Part shown: positions 24,899 through 34,533 of the stretch, in pieces | Numbering within the stretch: position 1 is the first letter of the stretch | How the letters are laid out: every line of letters begins with the position of its first letter | Assembly: GCA_949987565.1 (NCBI GenBank) | Contig: OX465110.1 | Location: 8,881,556-8,945,555, forward strand | Length of the DNA stretch: 64,000 nucleotides | Source: Luidia sarsii | Lineage: Eukaryota > Echinodermata > Asteroidea > Paxillosida > Luidiidae | Direction of reading: 5' to 3' | The notes under the pieces: model-generated | The model's input: only the letters and a program-made list of their open reading frames with translations | The model's database searches: none | Told to the model about the DNA's origin: nothing | Program-made: the position numbers and the translations under genes

Positions 24899-25278
24899 CT
24901 GGTCGGCTTGCTGGTACCCGGCACAGGGGGAGTTGGCAGCGTTGCAGGCCAATCGCGTTTGGACTCGCGCGTTGGTATCGATCCCCCAAGAGCACAGCGC
25001 GCCTCCATCCCATCCACGTCTCCCGCCCGTCCCTTCGCACCACGCACGCGTCTGCGATCCACACGAACCCAGCGCGCGGCGCGCTGATGTAATCAGCGCT
25101 TAAGACAGCGCAACGCAAATTGAATTCCAGTCTTCAAATAGATCTGACTCCAGTGCAAAGATAAAGCGACATGTGCAAAGTATACAGACGGCAATCCCAA
25201 CGAACTCGACATGGGGGAATCAAAGTCTTTCGAATGAAATAAACACCTGTATATAATGATATAATTTGTGTAATATGC
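24899..25278. other. Stretch without a recognisable gene
   Basis: A GC-rich first half (to 25090) turns abruptly AT-rich at the edge of the hammerhead-like repeat. Confidence 0.5.
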
Positions 25279-25390
25279 AAAAATGTTGCAAACTGCTGAT
25301 ATACTGACTAAGATGACTGAAAATGCAAAAATCAAAACCTATATAGGAGGGCCCGGCTTTTCAATCCTAGCAGGGCCTTTCTCAAAGACA
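25279..25390 (-). repeat. Hammerhead-like dispersed repeat, copy B
   Basis: It has the full leader (aaaatgttgcaaactgctga, then actgactaagatgactg) followed by gggcccggctttt, caatcctagcag and ggcctttctcaaagac. The minus strand shows the stem/loop region and GAAAAG where other copies have GAAACG, so this copy is mutated at the conserved block. The leader matches copy D inverted at 28860-28925. Confidence 0.7.
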
Positions 25391-26379
25391 GTTGTGTGTG
25401 CGGGGGTTGTGATTTAAAAATGCCGTATCATCCACTAGCTGCCATTCTGACAATCCCCATCCACTCTCCGTCCTCAGGCCTAAGCTGATAGGGCGACGCA
25501 ATCGGGCAGGCTGGGTGGGGGTATAATATAGGCGAGAGACATTAGTGTTTATTTTGTGCTGGCGGTGTTATGGAGAGTCGCCACAATATATTTAATTAAA
25601 AAGCCGACAGCCGTCCACCGTGGCACGGTCCCACCTCTAATGACTTCAAAATCGGCGGCCGACGCTGACCTTGGTGCGAGTCAGTCCGGATTACTATTAT
25701 TATTAAAAAAAAAAATCCCACCTAAAAAAAAAAACCTGATTAAAATAAAGAGTAACAAGAACAAAAAAGACTATAATTTATAAATGGGTCTCCCATCGAC
25801 TCAAAGCATCTGCTTGCATCCCCCTATCCCCCTTTCTTAACATAAAGATTACTCCTCCGCCATCACAATGATTAATCATTGATCGCCAATCGGGGACGCC
25901 TGAGTAGGGCTAGCGATCTGAACCGTGGGCCGCTTTGTACAGACAACCCGGGCGGGCGGCATTTTGTTGCCGTTATCCGGCCGTTTCCACCGCGTTGTCC
26001 GATGTCAAAGCAACTTGCCCGAGTACCGTATGCACCGAGGTTGCGTGACATCTTTTTTCAGATTTGGGTCAAGGCGTCCATTCGGTACTTTTCAGTTTTT
26101 ATTCCCCCATTCTTCTCCTCCTGCCCCAATCCCCAACCCACCCGTCCTCCAATCATAAACCCTCCCTTTTTTTCTTCTTTTTTTTCAACCCGAAGCATTA
26201 ATGCATTGGTATGATCCTTCCGTCTGGCAAAAGCATAATAGCGACGGAAGAATTTTAATTATTTTTCCTTTTCTTCTTTTCAACGAAGGGAATGAAATTA
26301 ATCGTTTTTGTGTGTTGTTGTTATCGGTATCCAATCATCTATTATCTGCTCAGTGCAATCAGGGCTGTGCCAGTTTCCT
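25391..26379. other. Stretch without a recognisable gene
   Basis: Mixed DNA with several A runs at 25705-25735 and a T-rich patch near 26165-26190. No motif recognised. Confidence 0.5.
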
Positions 26380-26568
26380 GGACGGACACTGTTTGGCTTG
26401 ATGACGGATGACGAGTGATTAGAGCGGTCAGATATAATCGCGCTGCCCTGATTCGTCTTGGTGTATCACGAACAGTCCCCACCATCATACAGTCGCCTGA
26501 AACTAGACTCGAACCTGCCTTCACTTCGACACCGCAGTCCGCCCTATCAACTCAATGAATCCGCCACT
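26380..26568 (-). mobile_element. tRNA-derived SINE-like element (head region)
   Basis: On the minus strand an A-box-like ttgagttgatagggcgg (complement of 26539-26555) is followed about 25 bases later by a B-box ggttcgagtc (complement of 26506-26515), the spacing of an RNA polymerase III internal promoter. The flanking bases do not fold into a good tRNA: the T-stem has a mismatch and wobbles, and the anticodon stem is poor. A tRNA-derived SINE head therefore fits better than a tRNA gene. The 3' part and tail could not be delimited, so the lower boundary is arbitrary. No second copy was seen in the window. Confidence 0.45.
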
Positions 26569-27639
26569 TTCCGTATACAAAACCACAAACAAAGATTGTC
26601 AACTTGAGTGCCAACCGGCTTGCGCGCGTCAGTGTCATTTCCGCGCGGTCACAAACCCGGCACACGACGGAGACGCAACTTGTCGCGTTGTCTCCGGTCA
26701 CTGTCGTCTTGCGGGGCGGGGACAGCCATGGCGCTTTCGATCTGTGCCGACGCATATCCCCCCCTCCTCTACCCACCCCACCTACCCCACCCCCATCATA
26801 TCTGTTTGTCGTAAGAGGGTTTATTTACATGTAAGTCCTGTAATTTGACAACTCTTTTCAAATGTTGATCAAATCACTTGGCAGGGCTTGCGGTAATCAG
26901 AGCCTTCAAATTAAATAACCATTGCCTCCGTAAAGCCCCCCCCCCACTACCTCAAACCTACTCCTCCTTCTCCTTTTCCTTTCTTCTTGGACTGCGGGAA
27001 ATCCCATCTCTGATGTGGACGGGGAACACATATCCAGAAAGGAGATGAGACCAGCTGCCCCCCCGTCATTGCTTGTGCTTGTGCAAAGGATCCGACCCCA
27101 CCGCACTGCGCGTCCGTGCGGGCATGTCTGAGTTGACGATCCGTAGCAAACGACACCCAAGAACCCCCCTAACCCTCCCCCCGTCCCTTCTCCCGTCTTC
27201 TTCCTCCCGCCAAAAAAAAAATAAAAATTGGTGGCATATGGAAATGTGCCGTATTACGGAACGGATCATTTCGGTGGCATCAGTACGGCAGTGTCATCCG
27301 GTGGACCGGGACTCGACATCCTATCCGGCACCAAGTGCTGGTCGTTGCCTGCGGCCATCAATTCGTGCTGGTATCACGGTATAACGGAGTGTGGAGAGGG
27401 GGGGGGCACCCAACCTCGGCAGTGAGTGGCCCGATCACTGCGGAGAGCTGCCGTCTTTCAAGAAGGCCATAAGGAGGATGGAGAAGGAGGAGATGAGAAA
27501 GAAAAAAAAATGCGCGGTCGTGTTCCAAGGTTCCTTGCGTTGTCAGCAGGCGACTCGCGCCGTGTTGTGATAAGACGGGGAAATATTCTATATATCGATT
27601 TGCCCATGGAACGGTATAACCTACCTCTGCTCATGATTT
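26569..27639. other. Stretch without a recognisable gene
   Basis: Mixed DNA with a C run at 26936-26945 and pyrimidine-rich patches at 26755-26800. Frames here overlap on both strands and carry no motif. Confidence 0.5.
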
Positions 27640-27945
27640 TCTCTCCCCTCCCTATCTCGCCACTCCCTGTCTCTATCTCTCCCCCACTCTCCTCTCTCCT
27701 TCCGTTTTCTTTGCCTCTGCCCCTCTTTTGTCTTCCCCCCTCTCTCCTCTCTCTCCTCTCCTTTCTCTGCTCCCTCCCTCTCTCCTCTCCTAGCTCCACT
27801 CCCTCCCCTATCTCTACTCCCCCACCCTCTCCCCTCTCTCCTGTCCTCCCTCTACTCCCTACCCTCTCCTCTCTCTACTCCCTCCCCCTCTGTCTCTACC
27901 ATCTCTGTCCTCTCTCTCTCTCTCTTGTCCCCTCTCCCTCTTTCG
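27640..27945. repeat. CT tract with CTACTCCC sub-repeats
   Basis: Polypyrimidine with ctccctcccctatctctact-like variants at about 27795-27895, suggesting a partly ordered repeat of about 20 bp inside a CT microsatellite. Confidence 0.85.
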
Positions 27946-28750
27946 AGTTTTAAAGCTCGACGAAGGAGGAGATGAGTGTGAGATAGAGGGACGGCATTTT
28001 TTTTACTGACATGTTTTATAATCTAGTCTAATTTCCAATCGTCTTGTGGATCACAGACTCGGCCAGCACAGTGGTCACACACGCACAGAGAACAGAAGAA
28101 CACATGATAATTTGGCCGTTATCATTTCTGACATTTCACTTTACACTTCTCTTTCCGGTAAACGATGGAGATGTTTACAATGTTCGGCACTTGCCACGAA
28201 GAATCGTTCCTTCCCAATGGTTCTATGCCTTGATTTCCCATTGTATGTATCCATCGAAAGTGGAAACGGTTTGAAATGTATTATTATCATTACCTTCACC
28301 GAATTCAAAGAATTTCTCTATCCAACTTGTTTCCCCGAACTATCTGCAGCCCATTTAACAAGAATGGTCCGCCCAAATTCCTAACAGGCCCGAGACAATT
28401 GGTGAAGGATCGGCGGAACGATTTCATTCTTCAAAAGTTACCGTCCGACATTTCGATCTCTGGTGGATCAGTTCCCGAAGATACCATGCACTGGGATCGA
28501 GACACGATTGTTTCGCCTCGCGTGGATGAAAATTCATCGTGTGCGGCGACTTGAGCTACGTGCTAAGCAAAAGACATAGCAACGCCCTGTCACGTGGTTG
28601 CTAAAATCACAGGATAGATATTGGTCTCACGGCCTCTGGAGGCAGAAATCTCACCAAAAGTTCAGCGCACACGGTGAACTACGTGCTGAGCTAACGACCT
28701 CGAGAGAATTTTTTGCTCAGCAGATATCTCTCGTGTGCGGCGGCCTTTAG
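27946..28750. other. Stretch without a recognisable gene; related segments at its end
   Basis: Two related segments, gtgcggcgacttgagctacg (28541-28560) and gcacacggtgaactacgtgc (28666-28685), share the block tacgtgctRAGC. They flank about 100 bp of unique DNA. The frame at 28046-28384 has no recognisable motif. Confidence 0.45.
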
Positions 28751-28925
28751 ATTTCAAAATTTAGTGTGCCTGACGTTTCGATTCTAGCAGGACCTTTCTC
28801 AAAAGCAGAGTAAGGTCCTGCCTCCTGCTAGGATTGAAACGCCAGGCCCACTTAATTTTGAGATTTGCATTTTCAATTGGTAAATTTAGTCAGTAGCAGT
28901 AAGCAGTTTGCAACATTTTTGTATA
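28751..28925. repeat. Inverted pair of hammerhead-like repeats, copies C and D
   Basis: Copy C (28751-28806) contains gcctgacgtttcgattctag followed by caggacctttctc. Copy D (28812-28925) is the same block inverted: aaggtcctg, a duplicated cctcctg, ctaggattgaaacgcc, then the full leader inverted to gcagtttgcaacattttt. The two face tail to tail about 17 bp apart and can form a hairpin with arms near 28 bp. On the strand carrying GAAAC, copy C has stem aggtcct/agaatc-type pairing directly before GAAACGTC, as in hammerhead helix II. The CUGANGA block is replaced by a TTTGAGAAA-like sequence, so self-cleavage is doubtful. Confidence 0.7.
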
Positions 28926-29505
28926 ATGTTATTTAAGATTTGTAAACATTCGGTCATCCAAGTCAGAAAGAGATTCGCAACGCTTACTTCAACCGGACTT
29001 TTATCAGTTCTGAGAAGATATCTATGGCTTTAGGGGAAATGAACTCGTGAGAGAGGATGGTGGAGGAGGGTAATCATTCCCCACAGCCGGTACGTCTCCT
29101 GTTTCAACTCATTTTTTTCCAGCCTTGAGAGCACAGCAACCGTGGGTTAGACGTCAATTTTTTTTTGACGGCGTGCGGACATCGGCCGTTCGGTCCCATC
29201 CCGGCACGACTAAGAACCCACCCCACCCCTCAGATCTCCGTACCCCTCCCCATCCCTCCTCTCCACCCCTCACGAATCTGATTACTGCACGTTGTTCTTC
29301 AACTCCTCTCCTAACAAAGCAGGAGGGAGACGATGGGTGGTGATTCCGAGCAGGGAAGGGAGGGAGGGTGTCACGGTCTCAGATGTCCGGGCTACCCAAA
29401 CGGACATGTGAGCACGTATACTGGTCACGGTATCAACAGTCCGGCGGGCTCAAGTGTCCGGCTGACGAATCTGTTTTTATGACCAATGGAGGGCGCTTTA
29501 AAAAA
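28926..29505. other. Stretch without a recognisable gene
   Basis: Mixed DNA with T runs near 29110 and 29158. The block gtgtcacggtctcagat at 29369-29385 recurs as tgtcacggtctcagat at 45176-45191, a short match of unknown meaning. Confidence 0.5.
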
Positions 29506-29616
29506 ATAAGGCCGTGCCCGAAACGGGCGTCTAGGGCTAGGTTTGGAAATACACGGAGATGCAAAGACAATAGTCCTCGCTGTAGCTCTGGAAGCCCGTT
29601 TCGGACACGGCTTAAT
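29506..29616. repeat. Foldback element with about 34-bp arms
   Basis: Left arm: taaggccgtgcccgaaacgg, then gcgtctagggct (29507-29538). Right arm: agctctggaagccc, then gtttcggacacggctta (29584-29614). Apart from a few mismatches the right arm is the inverse of the left. The 45-bp centre is not repetitive. The left arm also contains the smaller hairpin gcccgaaacgggc. This looks like a miniature foldback transposon or the two ends of a deleted element. Confidence 0.65.
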
Positions 29617-29630
29617 ATTCCTTTGCGTCA

Positions 29631-29668
29631 TAGGCCATTTACGAAATGAAGGGCTCGGGTTTCGGTCA
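29631..29668 (-). repeat. Short dispersed GAGCC-core element, copy 3
   Basis: Minus-strand reading: accgaaacccgagcccttca, then tttcgtaaatggcc. It lies directly beside the foldback element, with a second copy in the opposite orientation 140 bp further on. Confidence 0.5.
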
Positions 29669-29810
29669 TATTTCTCTTACCCGTTATAATGTCACAGGCA
29701 TCTGAAAACAAGCGTTTGTCACCAGTTTCTTGGTGAATACCCTGGATCTATCAAGCCAACAAACCGTCAAATTCGGAAACAAAACCCAAACTTGATTTTC
29801 AGATTTTTGT

Positions 29811-29864
29811 CGGACGGAGACGAAGCCTGAGCCCGAGCTTAAGCCCTTGTTTCGTTACCGACCT
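29811..29864 (+). repeat. Short dispersed GAGCC-core element, copy 4
   Basis: It reads ggacggagacgaagcctgag, then cccgagcttaagcccttg, then tttcgttaccga. It has the most complete left block (gacggagacgaagcc) of the set. Confidence 0.5.
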
Positions 29865-30409
29865 ATGTTGGTATCAAATAGTTACGTATACAATGGTTCT
29901 TTTGTGTAGAACTCAATGACGCAAGCATTTTGACAAAACAAATCAACCAAAACAACTTGTAGAATGTATTACTATATTATGCCCTTTATGTTCCACTATA
30001 TGTCTTCTATACAGTGTACGATTTTCCAAAGCTCATTTTAAATTAGGTAGACCTACTGTCCCATAATATTATGGGCGTGGCGGGTGGATAACGATGACGA
30101 CTCGACTGTATTTCTTGACCCCTCCCCCCCAAAAAAAAATGGATCTAAGAATACACTTACTTATTCAAATTGTGGGATATAAGGCCAAGTAAGCTTAAGG
30201 AAATAAACAAAAGAATATTATGGCAAGTAAACTTCATTTTAAAAATGGAAGTACTGTAGCTTCAGAAATATAATAGCTTATTTATAAATAATAGCTAGTT
30301 TATACCAACAGACGCAAACCTCAAAGTAATCATAAAGAAGAATCTATTTCATCTTACAAAATAAAGGAGTGGGGAAAAAGACAAAGAGTGCTTCTCTTGA
30401 TGTCTTTCT
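29865..30409. other. AT-rich stretch without a recognisable gene
   Basis: AT-rich DNA upstream of the reverse transcriptase remnant. Earlier LINE sequence may lie here, but I cannot recognise any. Confidence 0.5.
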
Positions 30410-30742
30410 CTGCCAGATCAATTCCCCTGACTGCCAACAGGAAGGTCGACAGCTTGACCCCTATAACCCGTTTTACCGCATGATCTAAAATCCTCTCAAC
30501 TCGTCTGGAAACTGTCACAATGCCAATAATATAGAAGAAGAGTCTTGTAGGGTCAAATCACGGACTTTTCATAATGACTGATTATTAGAGGTGCATTTGT
30601 GTATATGAACTGTAAGAAACTAGAAATAACACTGATATGTATTGGTCAGGAAAAGGCATTTGATAAAATTAACTGGACATTTATATTCGTGGTTATGAGT
30701 AAAGTTGGCATTCCCCGTGACATGAACCTTCAATACAATTAA
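30410..30742 (+). pseudogene. Decayed LINE reverse transcriptase (L1/Tx1-like)
   Basis: Three reading frames must be combined to follow the protein, so this is a dead copy. Frame one (from 30484) gives SKILSTRLETV, matching the conserved segment after the LLNxDYK position of L1-type reverse transcriptases. Frame two (from 30534) gives EEESCRVKSRTFHND, matching the EQTCxVxGRxIxDN block. Frame three (30578 to the TAA at 30740-30742) gives an uninterrupted piece containing QEKAFDKINW at 30647-30676, which is reverse transcriptase motif A (normally DQEKAFDRVxW), followed by FIFVVMSKVGIP. The usual first Asp of DQEKAFD is Gly here, and a stop interrupts frame one at 30529. The catalytic YxDD motif and the endonuclease were not found. 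Clade placement as L1/Tx1-like rests on the QEKAFD form and is inference. Confidence 0.78.
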
Positions 30743-31654
30743 GCTACCGGTTGGGTCGCCTAGTGGCGGTTATATGCCTAAGGCAGATGAAAATGAAAAA
30801 CACATAAACACTATCTTGTTTGTGAAGCCTCAAACAGGAACTTTTATTTCCACATACAATATTGCTTAATACCATGTGGGCATCCATATCATTGTCTAGC
30901 AATCATTTTTATATCCATCCAAGCTGCTTCACTGCATGCTTACAACAAAGTGACTGAACAGTGGGCTTTTAGCCAAGCTTAAGAGATGTACATGTAGCAT
31001 AGACAATCTGATTGTCTATGCCAGTGGTTGAGTGAACGATGACACATTCACAAGCAAGGGCATAGCTTAGAATTCCTGTCTTTCATAGAGTACCATGGTG
31101 AGCTTTCCTGGTGAATCAAAATTAGAACAAATTGAATAAGCTGCCTGGGTCTAGTAGTGCGCAAAATGATAAATGGCAAAGGGCAAGGTTGCACAGATAT
31201 TTGAAAAGTAAGGAAAGTGCAATGGAGGAAAACCTTTTTTTAAGGAATGAACATTTGGAAGTCAATAGGCTAATTACATACCATTACTTGGCTGTTTCAA
31301 GTAAACAAAGTAGACAAAATATTGATCAATCTTTGATTAGATGAAAACTTACTTTCTGATGAATTAACTACAACCTTATCAATATTCATAAGATGATGTC
31401 ACCATCACACGATGGCCATTTTGGGATCCCCCTTTTCCCAACCTAGACTCATGACAAATGTTGAAGCGTCATGGGATCTAAAAAAAGACCGTACCATGGT
31501 TGCACATCATGCAGTTCAGCCATCACATATGGCTGTCACATTGCAGGGCTGTCACATGACCATCCAAGCAAAAACAGACAAGGAAAAACCTTTAAAACGT
31601 ACATTTTATACTGGCTGTAGGCCCTCTTCGCATCATTTTGATTGAATTTGTGAA
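30743..31654. other. AT-rich stretch; one perfect hairpin
   Basis: gcatagacaat (30997-31007) and attgtctatgc (31011-31021) form a perfect 11-bp stem with a 3-base loop. The arms are too short for a typical microRNA precursor. The rest is unremarkable. It may include further decayed LINE DNA. Confidence 0.5.
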
Positions 31655-32172
31655 GGACGAAAAAATAAAGTCGACATCATCGGGTTCTGAAAACATACAT
31701 GCCTTCCCCAAAACGCACAAACATATTTTGTGCACAAAGTCTATGGGACTTGACATATTAATCATAAATTATATATTCATGGTAATTCGAAACAATATTC
31801 AATCTGAGCCAAACTCAAGATTTTGAATAAGTAACTGCCCATCAGATTTCAAGGTCATTGGCTAATGGCTAATGCCCCATGCCAAACCCAGAGGGTTCCC
31901 GTAAATAGTGAAATGCACGCAAAGCAGGAAAATACTCAACAAAAATTCCATGTGGTTTTTAAAAGTCGACATCACATCATGACATCATGATTACGTCATG
32001 TAATTTTGGCCCTGAGGGTTATTCTATACCACATCCCCAAAAGATGCCGGAAAAGCTTTAAAAATTAATCAGCACAAAAACAATAGCTTTTCCGCTGCTT
32101 AAACCCAAACAAAAAACAAGAGCTTTTCCGGTTCGTTTTTTTTCTAATAAGCGGCGGAAAAACTAATAATAC
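31655..32172 (-). repeat. Unclassified interspersed repeat with terminal hairpin, copy 1
   Basis: On the minus strand it starts with the hairpin arms ttagtttttccgccgcttat (about 32148-32165) and taagcagcggaaaagctat (32083-32101). It proceeds through ggggatgtggtatagaata and reaches aagtcccatagactttgtgc, acaaaatatg and gtgcgttttgggg (31709-31754). The same order occurs on the plus strand at 47651-48430. Copy 1 lacks about 420 bp present in copy 2 between the hairpin and the ggggatgt block. No coding capacity and no terminal duplication were identified. Confidence 0.75.
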
Positions 32173-33214
32173 AGAACTCTGCAGGGAACACATGCGATGA
32201 ACATCACTGATATGACCAGTAGCTGTGGAGTGTTAGTCAGAAACAAATTTCTTTCTCAGGGGCCATATACACAAGACAGACATTTGTTTCTCACATGCAC
32301 TCGGAAATCCCTTATGTGGCACTGCCGAAGTACACCTGGAGGTACACCACCGAGAAGTTACTTGACAAACTGTAAATAAATGGACAGAACATTTGGACAT
32401 TGAGGAGGAAGATAGATATAACAATATTCTTATGATATGAGATATCATGGTTGCATTGCAGAATTACAGAATTATGAGATTTGGTAGTGTCAATGTTTAG
32501 GTGATAGTAATATAAATCAAGTAACCACCGTTACCAGGGTACTTGATGGTATTTTTTGGTTTGGATACCTAGCCTTACTAAATTATTTATAATGCATGAC
32601 ATTGACGATCAGCAAATGACCAGCCACATGCAATGTGTCTGGTCTCTCATGCAGAATAGTAACTACTGATGGTAAATGTGCATGGCTGACTACGGCGGGC
32701 ATTGTGAACGCGGTCCTTGGTCAGAACACGAAGGAAGATCGGGCTTTGTATTGTTTATGTTCATTCAAGCATAATTCACCCTTATATTACAGTTTGAAAT
32801 GTACCATGTTAGCATTTAACCTTGAATGATTGAATGATTACCGTACAGTATGGAATATACCACCACGTATTGATACGGAATGATAGTTCTGCAATACCCA
32901 TTTCACATTTGCCATATTTGCACTGCCTCCACACAAATAATGTCAGGATTTCCCCTTTTGGGGATTTCGGAAGTGATCATACCTCTAAGCTTATTCCTCC
33001 GTGCTCTAAATAAGGATTGAAGGAATATTCTCAAGAAATATTGCCGGATTGAAGAAGCGTCGTATATAGCAAGATTCGGTTATATACATGTTTATAGCTA
33101 AAACAAGTTGCAACAGTCATAAGATAGTGTGGGGTCATAGATGGGGCTTGAGTAATCCAAGTAACTTGAACCTTAAAGTCGCCCTACCCCTCCAAAATTT
33201 CAAAACGGACGACT
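32173..33214. other. AT-rich stretch without a recognisable gene
   Basis: Nothing repetitive or coding was recognised. It ends at the TTAA that precedes the MITE. Confidence 0.55.
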
Positions 33215-33218
33215 TTAA

Positions 33219-33748
33219 AGGCCCAATACAATATTGGGAAAATCGGAAAACATTGATGTCCACAGATTTCCTTCTAATTTACACAGTTTGTAGATGGTCA
33301 TGATATAATCCTCATGTTGAAATCTTACGGTCTGGGATGCTGTACTTCTCGAGGAATCTTGACTCAAACATCGACAAATAGTTTATTACTCGCAAGTCAT
33401 AAATTAAATAAGACAAGTCTTTGCATGGTGGGTGAATCAATATAGGAAGGTTTGCGGTGACACATGTATAAGGTCTCTTAAAGAAGAGATGTGGTTCTGA
33501 AAAGAACCTGAGTGGTAACTCGACGTTTCGACCAGTATGCTCTGGCCGTCATCAGTCATAAATGATTTCTTACACTACAGAATGGTGCAAAAACCGTGAC
33601 GTGTTTTTTTTCTTTTTTTACCTTTTTCGACTTTCTCAGATCAACATTTGAGCTAAAACCTTCGCAGGATTGCTTTTTGGGGATATTTAATGGTTTAACA
33701 CACAAACTCTGGCAATCTTTTGACCTTTACCAATGTTGTATTGGGCCT
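33219..33748 (+). mobile_element. MITE with aggcccaatacaa termini, copy 1, interrupted
   Basis: The left end aggcccaatacaatattggg (33219-33238) and the right end ccaatgttgtattgggcct (33730-33748) are inverted copies with few mismatches. The left end is preceded by TTAA; the right is followed by TTGT, so a TTAA target duplication is only half preserved. The body matches 49265-49703 closely over 33239-33394 (for example gtagatggtcatgatataat) and again after the nested insertion. There is no transposase frame, so it is non-autonomous. Confidence 0.8.
33405..33553 (-). mobile_element. Nested Penelope-like fragment with hammerhead-type motif
   Basis: This 149-bp block is absent from the sister MITE copy and is flanked by the 10-bp direct repeat agtcataaat (33395-33404 and 33554-33563), as expected of a target-site duplication. 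On the minus strand it begins at the CTGATGA motif (complement of 33549-33555, its first bases lying in the duplication). Then come C, helix ggccag/ctggtc with loop agcata (33530-33547), and GAAACGTC (GAAAC is the complement of 33525-33529). This is the hammerhead order CUGANGA, helix II, GAAAC. One extra C sits between CTGATGA and the helix, which departs from the canonical core. A further hairpin ggttct/agaacc lies at 33493-33508. Hammerhead motifs at the termini of Penelope-like elements are known; placing this copy there is inference. Confidence 0.65.
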
Positions 33749-34164
33749 TTGTGGCTCGGACTAGGGCTCGAGCACACAGATTGCGTCAGACATACAGTAC
33801 ATGCACTCAAGAGTCTCAGAAATGATGTACACGTAATTCTTCGCTTTGCGACGAAGCACCCTCTTCCCTGTCTCCGTCGCACCAGATTCATACCACCCGC
33901 TTCTTAGCAAGCTTCGAAATCGTCTGGCGATGCTCTCTGAAGCGATCCGCACGCGTATACAGCCTGTGGGCGCCGCCATGACAGTTGTGACGCGGGATGC
34001 TTGACCCGACTTCTCAGCCCAGCAATAAAATGCACTGAATTTGATCGCTGCGCTCAGGCATGGAATGACGTCACCTTACCTCATTTGAGGGCATTTGGGC
34101 CCGCCGGACATCTGAGACCGCGACACCGGTCTCTCGCCTTAACCTTGGCCAAACAAAAGCATTA
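33749..34164. other. Stretch without a recognisable gene
   Basis: It contains one CRE palindrome tgacgtca at 34065-34072. Short frames on both strands lack motifs. Confidence 0.5.
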
Positions 34165-34460
34165 CATGAGAGTTGAGAGGGAGATTGAGAGAGAGTGAGA
34201 TTGGGAGAGAGGGAGGGGGAGAGAGAGGGGGGAGGAGAGGGAGAGAGGGAAGGGGAGAGAGAGGGGGGAGGAGAGGGAGAGAGGGAGGGGGGAGAGAGAG
34301 GGGGGAGGAGAGGGAGAGAGGGAGGGGGAGAGAGAGGGGGGAGGAGAGGGAGAGAGGGAGAGAGAGAGAGACAGGGAGAGAGAGAAAGAGAGAGAGAGTG
34401 AGAGAGAGAGAGAGAGTGAGAGAGAGAGAGTGAGAGAGAGAGAGAGAGAGAAAGAGAGAA

Positions 34461-34508
<48 letters not shown>

Positions 34509-34533
34509 GGGGTGGGAGAGAGAGAGAGAGAGA
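34165..34533. repeat. GA tract with 50-60 bp sub-repeats
   Basis: The block gagagagggaggggggagag and variants recurs about four times at 34200-34350, then grades into near-pure (GA)n with GTGA interruptions. A second-order repeat of about 50 bp is likely. Confidence 0.85.

Noticed and set aside
30997..31021. microRNA precursor from the perfect 11-bp hairpin
   Set aside because: The stem is too short and pairing does not extend into the flanks as needed for a 60-80 nt precursor.
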